Numbered from the stretch's first letter, positions 7,779 to 14,204 are shown. The stretch: 64,000 nt of DNA from Synechococcus sp. UW140 (GCF_900474295.1 NZ_UCOB01000023.1:1-64000), one strand, 5' to 3'. Numbers and translations: made by a program. The notes: generated by a model not told the origin, from the letters alone.

Positions 7779-8377
7779 CGGGTGATAAGAGCAGCTCGGG
7801 AGCGTGTCACCACAGTCATGGTGGCAAGCAGGCACAGCCCCGCCAGCACGATCGAGAACCATTCGCCGGCAGGAATACCAAGTCCCAGCAGCAGTGCCAG
7901 TAGACCAAAGGCGAAGGCACGATCGCTCTTGCCGAGCGGGCCGTCATAGCGGCGGTCTGCACCGATTTGCACCGCCACGACACCTGCCATTTCGCTGATC
8001 ACTCCAAGCAGCACCGTGAGGGCGAGAAGCAGGGGCTGAACACCTGGCAGCAGACCGAAGGGCAGATACATCGCCGTGTCGGAGATCACATCTCCCAATT
8101 CATTCATCAGCGCACCGCTTCGGCTGCTCTGCTTGAACTCCCTCGCGATCATTCCGTCGAGTGCATTGAGCGCCATCCGAAGCAATAGGGTCGGTGGAAT
8201 CACCAGTAGGAGAGCTGGGTGATCCGAAGCAGCGATCACCACCGCGCCGCTGATTAGGCTGAGAGCGATGGCAGCAATGGTGATGCCATTCGCGGTTACG
8301 CCGCTGCGTACAAGCCTCGAAGAGAGTGGTCTCAATAATGCCTGAAAACGCGGTTTGAGCTGATAGATCGTTGCCAT
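7775..8377 (-). CDS. CDP-alcohol phosphatidyltransferase, Asn-variant (YnbA-like)
   Basis: A 200-residue membrane protein starting MATIYQLKPRFQ. The catalytic region reads NALDGMIAREFKQSSRS and then GALMNELGDVISD. Against the family pattern DxxDGxxARx8GxxxDxxxD, the first and third Asp are Asn, while the second and fourth Asp, DG, AR and G are kept. From memory, the same Asn pattern occurs in YnbA-like proteins, so it is probably a real subfamily and not an inactive enzyme. It would join a CDP-activated lipid to an unknown alcohol. It is the first gene of the module and is coupled to the CdsA-like gene by ATGA. Confidence 0.75.
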   Translation of the reverse strand: MATIYQLKPRFQALLRPLSSRLVRSGVTANGITIAAIALSLISGAVVIAASDHPALLLVIPPTLLLRMALNALDGMIAREFKQSSRSGALMNELGDVISDTAMYLPFGLLPGVQPLLLALTVLLGVISEMAGVVAVQIGADRRYDGPLGKSDRAFAFGLLALLLGLGIPAGEWFSIVLAGLCLLATMTVVTRSRAALITR

Positions 8378-8640
8378 CGAACCTGTGCTGATAAGGCGAG
8401 TCGGGCCATGCTCGCTTGCCAGGAACTTACCCACTCTTATTGACTGCGACTTTGATGGCGCCGCCATTGCTGTGGATAAATTATGGTTTTCATAACCAGC
8501 CGCAAGATGCCATAGCGATGTTTTCTTTCTTCATTAAAGAGTTTTATGCCCTGCCGTGCGTTCAGAATTCAGTCTGTGAAAGCCGCTTGCATAACCAGCT
8601 TTGGGGCTAGCCTAGGCGAGGGTGATTTGATCACAGTTTT
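8378..8640. other. Upstream region of the phospholipid module
   Basis: This AT-rich intergenic stretch precedes the minus-strand ynbA-like gene and should hold its promoter. No clear -10 or operator element stands out by eye. Confidence 0.3.
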
Positions 8641-8743
8641 GTGCACAAAAAAATAAAAGTGGCTCTCAGCTTTTCCGAGAACCCTTGCTGTAACTAACGC
8701 CCCTTGATGGATTCGAGCCGTCGACCCACTGATTAGAATGCAG
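8641..8743. repeat. Degenerate duplicate of the tRNA-Arg 3' half plus its terminator
   Basis: 8698-8743 matches the 3' 46 bases of the tRNA-Arg at 14131-14204 with six mismatches, keeping the anticodon-loop TTCTAA. To its left, CCCTTGCTGTAACTAA, the terminator hairpin and an A-rich run also match the sequence beyond the tRNA at about 14064-14130. The 5' half of the tRNA is missing here. A same-orientation partial tRNA copy 5.4 kb from the intact gene is the usual footprint of integration at a tRNA 3' end, and marks the left edge of an island. Confidence 0.75.
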
Positions 8744-8940
8744 ATGCATTTGGTCTTGAAAGTCCCTTGAATTACTACAGTCTGCTGATTATTGGCTGTA
8801 CACATTTGCATTCTTGTTTGTAATCTCGGGGCTACGGCAGCTATTTGCAGACGCTCAGGGCAACTGCTTCGGTGGTATTGGCTCTTTCCGGGGCCAGGAA
8901 TCGGCGATCAGACCACGCTGCATGTGATGGAAAAGCATGA

Positions 8941-9021
8941 CAAAGTCACTGCGCCATCCAGGCCGGGGACGCGATGCTTAAGGCAGGCTGGAAGCGATGT
9001 GCACCACGGTGGAAATGGTGA
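8941..9021 (+). pseudogene. C-terminal remnant of a DUF1651 gene
   Basis: After an in-frame TGA (8938-8940), the frame reads QSHCAIQAGDAMLKAGWKRC, then APRWKW and stop. AMLKAGWKRCAPRW closely matches AMLKAGWQPCPPRW at the end of the intact DUF1651 protein (11879-12145). The N-terminal half is absent, so this is a truncated paralogue. Confidence 0.6.
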
Positions 9022-9579
9022 TCAATCGGCCTCAGAGCTTGCCGACCCACTGGCAGAACTTTAGGTAGGCCGGAGTTCCGATGACAACGACTGCGACTAC
9101 TGCGAGCAAGGTCATTTGACTTGTATCTGGGACCTTTCACCATCACTGTGATTGCCACCCAACTCATTGATCTGGCTCAACGGTTGCTTTGATCTTGGTC
9201 ACACCCCAACGCGTGCTGCCCAGGCATTTCATGGGATCTAACAGGATTAAGTTGTCTTCTCCCGCCGCATGAGCAGTCCAAGGGCAAGGCCGCCCGCAAT
9301 CGAATGCAGCGTGCTGCGAGCTTTGTCTACTTGGATTCGTGTGTAGGCCCTTGGTTCGCTCAAGCCAGTAGTTGTATGGCTTTTTGCTCCGGCCATTGTC
9401 GGTGAGTGAGAGCTGTCAGACAGCAATGGAGCAGAGCAGAAGGGCAGTGAGCTTTGTTTTTGGCTTCCTGTGTTCAGCCTGCGTCTAGAGGCGGGCTGAA
9501 CACATCCCCTCAATGGGGGGGGCGAGTCACCCCTCAATGCAATTTTTCGTGAGATGATTGCTTGAGATGAATTCATCAA
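9022..9579. other. Non-coding accessory stretch
   Basis: There is no supported gene. It contains the hairpin at 9472-9501 and a direct repeat of CCCCTCAATG at 9507-9516 and 9531-9540 just upstream of the gene at 9580. Confidence 0.4.
9472..9501. terminator. Inverted repeat, possible terminator
   Basis: GTTCAGCC (9472-9479) pairs with GGCTGAAC (9494-9501), and the stem can extend inward with one mismatch. There is no T tract on either side, so the role could be termination or a transcript structure upstream of 9580. Confidence 0.35.
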
Positions 9580-9879
9580 GTGGCTGCCACCTACCTCAAT
9601 AACGTTCGAGTGCGCTGTAAGGAGGGTTGCGAGGAAAAGTTCATCGCAGAGACAGAGCAGTGGGTTAACCCTGAGGGGATGTTGGATGCCTACTGGGCAA
9701 AGACAGGAGAGCGCAGCTACTGCTTTGTAGGCCTATGGGAAAGCGAGGAAAAGCTGGTCGCAGCCCGTCCGCTCATGATCGAACACCTGAACCGGGTTCG
9801 TGATTTCTTTGAGGAGCTATCTTCTGATCTTGGTGTCACCGATCCAGTTTCGGGATCAGTGGTGACTCATAAAAGCTGA
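9580..9879 (+). CDS. ABM-like (dimeric ferredoxin-fold) small protein
   Basis: A 99-residue protein starting at GTG (9580): AATYLNNVRVRCKEGCEEKF. The beta-strand, helix (EEKFIAETEQWVN), strand, strand (RSYCFVGLWESEEKLVAARP), helix (LNRVRDFFEELS) order and the Phe-x-Gly-x-Trp-Glu-Ser segment resemble antibiotic-biosynthesis-monooxygenase-like dimeric alpha/beta-barrel proteins. Substrate and true enzymatic role are unknown. It lies inside the tRNA-Arg-flanked stretch. An ATG at 9567 is in a different frame, so GTG is the likely start. Confidence 0.6.
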   Translation: MAATYLNNVRVRCKEGCEEKFIAETEQWVNPEGMLDAYWAKTGERSYCFVGLWESEEKLVAARPLMIEHLNRVRDFFEELSSDLGVTDPVSGSVVTHKS

Positions 9880-10064
9880 TCACAGACTGTCAGCGCACCC
9901 AGCCGCAATTGAGCTCCGCTCCCATGCCTCGATGGCGTTGTGGAGGTGCATTCTCGTTGGGTGCTCCGGCATTGTTGATTTGTTCGAAATAAGCTGATGC
10001 AGGCCATTTCCAGTTGAGGGACTTGGCTTGTTTGACCTACTATTCTGGGATCTCGCTTCTGTCG

Positions 10065-10529
10065 ATGAAATCTTTTCTAGCCCTAGTCTCTCTTTTGCTC
10101 TCAGCGTCTCCTGTCTTTGCTGATGACTTTGTTTATTTAAAATGTGAAAATAAGATGACGCTTATTTCCACAGAGGTGGGAACTGAGAAGCTTCTCAATA
10201 GAGAGACTAAATCAGAGACGGTCTACTTTAAAATTGATCCTGCTGGCAAAAGATTTACATCCTATAATCCTTCTTCAAGTCAACAGGTGCTCAAGTGGAA
10301 TGAGGCTGCCGTTGTGGGCGGCGCTTTAAGGGCAAGCCTTTCTGAAAACAATGAGGCTTTGCAAGTTGATGGAGAGATTGTTGTTGAGTTTCAGCCGGCG
10401 GGTAAATTGAATTCCCAGGTTTTGGCTGTTGCTTTTGGAATGATTTCGTCTGATATTGATATAGTCGGTGATTGCGTGGCTGTGGCCGAATCAGTGTTTG
10501 CAGAGGTTTTGAAGGAATCCCAAAACTGA
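10065..10529 (+). CDS. Small secreted hypothetical protein, 154 aa
   Basis: The start MKSFLALVSLLLSASPVFADD is a clear signal peptide with an Ala-x-Ala-type cleavage site (VFA). I prefer it over the in-frame start 51 bases upstream, which would bury the signal. The mature part begins FVYLKCENK and has an alternating beta pattern up to a second Cys near the end (VGDC). Only these two Cys remain after the signal, so a disulfide across the domain is likely. It shares this layout with the gene at 12802. The family is not recognised. It is more AT-rich than core genes. Confidence 0.6.
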   Translation: MKSFLALVSLLLSASPVFADDFVYLKCENKMTLISTEVGTEKLLNRETKSETVYFKIDPAGKRFTSYNPSSSQQVLKWNEAAVVGGALRASLSENNEALQVDGEIVVEFQPAGKLNSQVLAVAFGMISSDIDIVGDCVAVAESVFAEVLKESQN

Positions 10530-10576
10530 TACGCAAGGTGCTCGCCTGTGATCAGGCCACTGCGCTGAGCAGTGGA

Positions 10577-10840
10577 TTAATGAGCCTCACCCCACGTCTC
10601 AGCAACATTGCAATCTGCCTCCAAGGGAATGCCGCCGAGGTATTGATCCTTGACCTTCTGGGAGGTCATGGGCTCCAGAGCAATTCCCTTGACTTGATCC
10701 ACCAAATGCCTGGGCACTTCAAGCAGGATCTCGTCGTGGATCAATCCGACGATGTGAACACCAGGGAATGGATCTAGAGCTGGCCAGAGGTAAGCAAGTG
10801 CAGCAGCGTGAAGCGGGGCTGGCTGCACAGCTGAAGGCAT
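10577..10840 (-). pseudogene. C-terminal remnant of a family A DNA polymerase
   Basis: The sequence HIVGLIHDEILLEVP contains the motif C His-Asp-Glu of PolA-type polymerases, and the tail (YLGGIPLEADCNVAETWGEA) matches the usual end of these enzymes. Motifs A and B and the rest of the palm and fingers are absent upstream, so only about the last 85 residues survive. It cannot be a working polymerase. Such fragments are typical leftovers of phage or mobile DNA, but it could also come from a duplicated chromosomal polA. Confidence 0.75.
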
Positions 10841-10916
10841 TAGAAGACGGCGCTGGTGACCTCCAGCGCAGGGGCAGCTACCTTGTCTGAAGCCTCAAAG
10901 CGGACAGTCAGTGACA

Positions 10917-10940
10917 AAGCCCCTTCTACGAGCGGGGTTT
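10917..10940 (+). terminator. Hairpin with T tract
   Basis: AAGCCCC (10917-10923) pairs with GGGGTTT (10934-10940), with one G-T pair, and is followed by TCGTTGTC. It resembles the other GC hairpins of the accessory region. It lies between the polA remnant and the TCACCAGA array. Confidence 0.5.
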
Positions 10941-10991
10941 TCGTTGTCTTCGTGCGTTGACAGCCTAGGTGGTGAGATGGGTCTGGATCAA

Positions 10992-11055
10992 TCACCAGAG
11001 CTTCACCAGAAGCTACTGATGCAATCACCAGAACCATGCAGTGGGACTCACCAGA
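10992..11055 (+). promoter_or_regulatory. 11-bp-phased TCACCAGA box array
   Basis: Perfect TCACCAGA boxes start at 10992, 11003, 11025 and 11048, which are offsets 0, 11, 33 and 56. The minus-strand array at 1515-1578 has boxes at the same offsets. The next block, TGTGATCTTGTGAATGTCGG (11061-11080), is also shared, and the peptide ATG lies 77 bases after the last box. This fits a multi-site operator bound on one helix face. The bound protein is unknown. Confidence 0.65.
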
Positions 11056-11124
11056 AGGGGTGTGATCTTGTGAATGTCGGAGGAAACACCACCGACCCCA
11101 CACACCCAACTGACTTTTAAAACC

Positions 11125-11271
11125 ATGACTGAACTCAACATCCAAGCCCAAATCATCGAGCTGTCTGATGACCAATTAGAACTCGTCGAAGGTGGAAGTG
11201 TCGTTCGGGTCGGCTATGAAGTGGAACGATCGCACAAATTCCTAGCCAACCTGTGGCGGCAATGGAGTTGA
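11125..11271 (+). CDS. Double-glycine leader peptide (bacteriocin/microcin-like precursor)
   Basis: A 48-residue precursor, MTELNIQAQIIELSDDQLEL followed by VEGG. LSDDQLELVEGG is a textbook double-glycine leader: Leu -12, Ser -11, Leu -7, Val -4, Gly-Gly. The predicted mature peptide has 24 residues, SVVRVGYEVERSHKFLANLW and then RQWS, with net positive charge and two Trp. I start at ATG 11125 and not at the upstream in-frame ATG (11074), because that would put the leader far inside and run through the conserved untranslated block. Processing would need a C39-peptidase ABC exporter, which is not in the window. It has no Cys, so lanthipeptide-type rings are excluded. Confidence 0.7.
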   Translation: MTELNIQAQIIELSDDQLELVEGGSVVRVGYEVERSHKFLANLWRQWS

Positions 11272-11346
11272 ACGATCTATCTCTCCTGCAATTCGAATGG
11301 GCGAATAGTTGTCGGCGGACGCTACCCCTGGCAATGATCCCTCACC

Positions 11347-11371
11347 AGCCCCGCCAAAAGTGGGGTTTTTT
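11347..11371 (+). terminator. Rho-independent terminator after the peptide gene
   Basis: CCCC (11349-11352) pairs with GGGG (11362-11365), with adjacent weak pairs, around GCCAAAAGT. It is followed by six T (11366-11371) and GTTGCC. It is the best terminator of the accessory hairpin family and probably ends the 11125-11271 transcript. Confidence 0.65.
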
Positions 11372-11465
11372 GTTGCCTGCTCGGTAGTAACCCCAGCCCC
11401 CTCAATCCTGCGGATCGACTTGGCTGAAGGGATAGGAGCGCACTTCTTATTGGCTTTGCTGAGAT

Positions 11466-11699
11466 TCAGGCAAAGGAAAGCGCGACATTGAGCGAGAGAG
11501 CTCCAACAAGGAAAAATGCGGCCAAGAGAGATGCCTTTGGAACCATTCTCACAATCGCTAAGCCAACGATTGAGAAGGCAGCTGCGATGAGTAAGGCCGC
11601 GAAGTCAGGTTGCACCTCTCTAAATGCTTGGTGGTTTGATAGCTGCAGCACCGATGTGACCGAGAGCGGGAGTAGGTGCCGCAATGGATCCCCACTCAT
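11466..11699 (-). CDS. Small membrane protein, 77 aa
   Basis: Two hydrophobic helices (about residues 34-50 and 56-76: LLIAAAFSIVGLAIV and LLAAFFLVGALSLNVALSF) follow a short soluble N terminus. A GGGGGAG sequence, part of the palindrome at 11709-11724, lies about 10 bases before the ATG and could serve as ribosome binding site. The family is not recognised. Confidence 0.45.
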   Translation of the reverse strand: MSGDPLRHLLPLSVTSVLQLSNHQAFREVQPDFAALLIAAAFSIVGLAIVRMVPKASLLAAFFLVGALSLNVALSFA

Positions 11700-11708
11700 C
11701 TCAATATC

Positions 11709-11724
11709 TCCCCCATTTGGGGGA
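11709..11724. repeat. 16-bp palindrome, copy 1
   Basis: TCCCCCATTTGGGGGA is identical to the copy at 12187-12202. The pair brackets the DUF1651 gene. This copy has no T tract and sits where the minus-strand gene ending at 11466 would begin. Confidence 0.6.
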
Positions 11725-11777
11725 TGGAAAGGGTGGGGTGCCGCGGAGAGGGTGAAAGGAGTTCAGGAGATGTGGAA

Positions 11778-11861
11778 ATGCCCCTTCTCACACTCGCCGC
11801 AGTCGTTGCCATCGGAACCCCTGCCTACTTGAAGTTCTGCCAATGGGTCGGTCAGCTCTGA
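11778..11861 (+). CDS. Possible 27-residue hydrophobic peptide
   Basis: MPLLTLAAVVAIGTPAYLKF followed by CQWVGQL is a single membrane-span-sized peptide. A purine-rich TTCAGGAGATG lies just upstream, and an in-frame GTG at 11772 is an alternative start. Tiny single-helix proteins are common in cyanobacteria, but nothing else supports expression. Confidence 0.3.
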   Translation: MPLLTLAAVVAIGTPAYLKFCQWVGQL

Positions 11862-11878
11862 TTCCGATTGATCTCTAA

Positions 11879-12145
11879 TCACCACCGTGGCGGGCACGGT
11901 TGCCAGCCTGCCTTCAGCATCGCTTCCCAGGCATCGATCGCGTTGTGGCGCAACATACGCCTAATGATCGGGCGGCCTTTCGCAGACAGTGATCTGGTCT
12001 CGACTTCCACCCACTTCGCATGGGCTGTAGGCATGTCATTCCTGAACCGGCAGACCTTCTGTTGCTCAATACTCAGCAGCCAGCCTTCCCCGTTCTTCGG
12101 TGCGTGGCGATCAACGAGCGGGCGGTCCTTGCTTGGCATCCCCAC
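11879..12145 (-). CDS. DUF1651 family protein
   Basis: An 88-residue protein with the DUF1651 layout: GEGWLLSIEQQKVCRF near residue 20, a central MPTAHAKWVEVETRSLSAKG, then RRMLRHNAIDAWEAMLKAGW and the terminal QPCPPRW. From memory, this family is common and multicopy in marine Synechococcus and Prochlorococcus; its function is unknown. Two broken relatives lie in the same window (2870-3090, 8941-9021), so this is the surviving copy. No partner gene is evident. It has no membrane segments. Confidence 0.7.
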   Translation of the reverse strand: MGMPSKDRPLVDRHAPKNGEGWLLSIEQQKVCRFRNDMPTAHAKWVEVETRSLSAKGRPIIRRMLRHNAIDAWEAMLKAGWQPCPPRW

Positions 12146-12186
12146 AGGATGGCGAAACAGCCTTGGCTGCTGGGAGCACTGAAAAA

Positions 12187-12202
12187 TCCCCCATTTGGGG
12201 GA
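12187..12202 (-). terminator. 16-bp palindrome, copy 2, terminator on the minus strand
   Basis: TCCCCCATTTGGGGGA is the second copy of the palindrome at 11709. Read on the minus strand it is followed by TTTTTC, so it can act as a rho-independent terminator for transcripts entering from the right. Confidence 0.5.
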
Positions 12203-12424
12203 TGTGGGATGTGAGGAGTGAGGTCTGCCCTCAAATCAACTCTCCTGCCAGGCTTCGTCTACATGGCTCCCAAGTTCATGCCTAGAAGGCCCAGAAGGAC
12301 TCCTGGAATTGTTACGGGGATCTTGAACCTGGAGGGAAGGGAGAATTGCTCTCTATGAGCGGCAATACAGGCCTAGTAGCGAATTTCCTCTCCATTGCTA
12401 GAAATGTTGGTACCACTGGTTTCT

Positions 12425-12637
12425 ATGACCATGAGTGACTACTGGGCAAACCGCATGACCGTTCCCGTTGTCCGTGCCAAAGAGTTTGCAGAGCTATCCG
12501 CTTGCTATCAAGAAGCACTCAAGGACCGTGGTGCACTGGATTGCAAATACAAGCTCTGGTCTGAAATGACTGCTGCAGAGAAAGCCAAAATAGCCAAAAG
12601 ACTGCCAAGCATAGCCAATAACTGGTATGTGAATTGA
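12425..12637 (+). CDS. Small hypothetical protein, 70 aa
   Basis: MTMSDYWANRMTVPVVRAKE continues into a mostly helical, charged protein (FAELSACYQEALKDRG; LWSEMTAAEKAKIAKRLPSI). Several start codons lie close together; I chose the ATG at 12425, but 12431 is equally possible. It has no signal peptide and no recognised domain. Confidence 0.45.
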   Translation: MTMSDYWANRMTVPVVRAKEFAELSACYQEALKDRGALDCKYKLWSEMTAAEKAKIAKRLPSIANNWYVN

Positions 12638-12801
12638 AACGAGTTGGGATATCCATTGTGGTCGCACTTTTGCGCGGAGATATGGCCTGGCCCTTACAGC
12701 ACTGAGGTCTACATTGCTGAATTGAGGCAGCGGATTGAGGTTTCACAAAGGAGCCTCATGTTTGCCAGATAAATCGAAGCGGTCAAAACCGGTAAGACCT
12801 T

Positions 12802-13263
12802 ATGAAAAACCTTCTAAGTGCTGCTTTAGCCAGCGTTCTCATGATGCCTCTCATGGCACGCTCCGGCCCTCCTCCCGACAAACTCCTCTGCAAGTTCGAG
12901 CAAGCCGAAAAGGAATGGCAATATTCGTGGGACGAGACAAAATCATCATCCAAAACACTGCCTGCTTGGGATCTGATAGTTGAAGTGCTTAGCAGAAAAG
13001 TCAAGCTGACATACAAGATATTTGGAATGGATACGAATAGCACTGAGGAGTTCGATGCGACTATTAACAATGCCTACATCAAGTTCTTAAGTGAATTCAA
13101 GGGTGAGTACGGCACAAAAGAACCGTATATTCAGGAAACAGAGATGATAAAAATCGTCATCGACAGGAGAGCAAATAGCTTCACCTGGGACAAGCGCTGG
13201 GACAGCGATGACACCTCGTATAAATACTGGAAAGCAAGCGGTACCTGTAAGCCGCTCCGGTAA
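12802..13263 (+). CDS. Small secreted hypothetical protein, 153 aa
   Basis: The N terminus, MKNLLSAALASVLMMPLMARSG, is a plausible signal peptide. The mature part starts near PPPDKLLCKFEQ and ends with SGTCKPLR, leaving one Cys at each end for a likely disulfide. In between are alternating polar and hydrophobic strands and several Trp. The layout (signal, early Cys, late Cys, about 130 mature residues) matches the gene at 10065, though the sequences are not obviously homologous by eye. The family is not recognised. Confidence 0.6.
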   Translation: MKNLLSAALASVLMMPLMARSGPPPDKLLCKFEQAEKEWQYSWDETKSSSKTLPAWDLIVEVLSRKVKLTYKIFGMDTNSTEEFDATINNAYIKFLSEFKGEYGTKEPYIQETEMIKIVIDRRANSFTWDKRWDSDDTSYKYWKASGTCKPLR

Positions 13264-13391
13264 AACCAGTTCGATAGTTCAGGCATTCGGCGACAAGGAT
13301 CAGGGGCAAAATATCAGTAAAAGCATCTTACTCAACTTGACAGCTCGGGCTTGGGCACACCCATCTGCTTCTTAAAACCAGGCAATAAAAA

Positions 13392-13408
13392 CCCCGATCT
13401 TGGCGGGG
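13392..13408 (-). terminator. Terminator for the minus-strand gene 13466-13648
   Basis: Read on the minus strand, CCCCG-CCAAGAT-CGGGG is followed directly by TTTTTATTG. It lies about 58 bases beyond the stop of the small membrane protein gene, in the right orientation. Confidence 0.6.
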
Positions 13409-13465
13409 CATGGTGTTGTTCATTGCTTGTCATTGGCTCAGATGTCGTCACCGCCTGAACCTGCA

Positions 13466-13648
13466 CTACCGCCTGTATGAAGTTGTAGGTATATACCCAT
13501 GTCGGCTTAATTCAATCATAAAAGCGAAAGCGAAAATCAATAGTGCATATTGTTTCCATTCCTCTAGCTCGGTAATTTTGTCCTCAAGTTGTTTCAACAA
13601 TAAAAACAGTAGGTAAGCGAGAGCAATTAAGAGTAGAAGGCTCATCAT
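13466..13648 (-). CDS. Small membrane protein, 60 aa
   Basis: A Leu-rich helix (MMSLLLLIALAYLLFLLLKQ), a charged helical linker (LEDKITELEEWK) and a second hydrophobic segment (YALLIFAFAFMIEL) give a hairpin-like membrane protein. A good terminator follows at 13392-13408, supporting a real transcript. The family is unknown. Confidence 0.5.
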   Translation of the reverse strand: MMSLLLLIALAYLLFLLLKQLEDKITELEEWKQYALLIFAFAFMIELSRHGYIPTTSYRR

Positions 13649-13784
13649 TGACTTGAATATGCGAAGAGCAGAGCCGAAGGAGTTCAGCTAATGCACTCAA
13701 GATCTCTTTGATCCATAAATTAGTTGATGAGGCGTGTCTCAGGCCTTAGTGATATTGGTCAAAGATGATGCCAGGTCATCAAAA

Positions 13785-13803
13785 GCCCCGCACTTGGCGG
13801 GGC
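13785..13803. terminator. GC hairpin, terminator-like
   Basis: GCCCCGC (13785-13791) and GCGGGGC (13797-13803) form a perfect stem with a 5-base loop, preceded by AAAA, so the minus strand reads into TTTTGATG. It is nearly identical to the hairpin at 1228-1246. Confidence 0.5.
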
Positions 13804-14083
13804 GTGATTGGTGTGAGGTGTTTTGTCGGGAGATCGATAGCGACTACTCAACGCCCCCTGCTTTTCTCTCTGATGCCCGGTCCCAGGGTATTGACGCGGC
13901 CAATTCAGAAGGCTGGCTGCAAAACTATAAGGAGCGCCTTGTGGTGCGGTTCTGGCCAAGGCGCACAACAACCCTGGAGCAGTCGTGGCCTTCATCCTTT
14001 CTGGCTGAAGGTCTTCAGGACTGTGCCCGCGAAATTTCAGCGTCATCCCAGGGATTGTTTGTACGCACAAAAAAAGATCAAAC
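13804..14083. other. Accessory stretch left of tRNA-Arg, no supported gene
   Basis: The plus-strand frame ending at 14087 has a plausible-looking stretch (SEGWLQNYKERLVVRFWPRR), but it runs through the 13785-13803 hairpin and lacks a start signal. It might be a gene fragment; I cannot name it. No integrase-like motif is visible. Confidence 0.3.
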
Positions 14084-14117
14084 ATAAAAATGGGCTCCCA
14101 GCTTTCGCTAAGAACCC
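14084..14117 (-). terminator. tRNA-Arg terminator
   Basis: On the minus strand, GGGTTCTTAGC (14117-14107) and GCTGGGAGCCC (14102-14092) form an 11-bp stem around a GAAA tetraloop, followed by ATTTTTATG. It lies 13 bases after the tRNA 3' end. A degenerate copy is part of the repeat at 8641-8743. Confidence 0.75.
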
Positions 14118-14130
14118 TTGCTGTAACTAA

Positions 14131-14204
14131 CGCCCCCTGATGGATTCGAACCATCGACCGACTGCTTAGAAGGCAGTTGCTCTATCCAGCTGAGCTAAGG
14201 GAGC
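14131..14204 (-). tRNA. tRNA-Arg (anticodon UCU)
   Basis: The 74-nt cloverleaf reads GCTCCCT, D arm TAGCTCAGCTGGATAGAGC, anticodon arm ACTGC-CTTCTAA-GCAGT, T arm with GGTTCGAATCC, and the acceptor 3' strand AGGGGGC plus discriminator G. The anticodon TCT decodes AGA and AGG. CCA is not encoded. A strong terminator follows. The 3' half is duplicated at 8698-8743, so this gene was probably used as an integration site. Confidence 0.93.

Noticed and set aside
8569-8811. 80-codon minus-strand frame through the partial tRNA
   Set aside because: Its similarity to another frame at 13759-14154 is only the translated tRNA-Arg repeat, not a protein family.
11074-11124. Longer N terminus for the peptide gene at 11125
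   Set aside because: It would add an untypical Pro/Thr-rich extension before the leader and overlap the shared non-coding block.
13734-14087. 117-codon plus-strand frame left of tRNA-Arg
   Set aside because: It passes through the GC hairpin at 13785-13803 and lacks a start signal; I could not match it to an integrase or other family.
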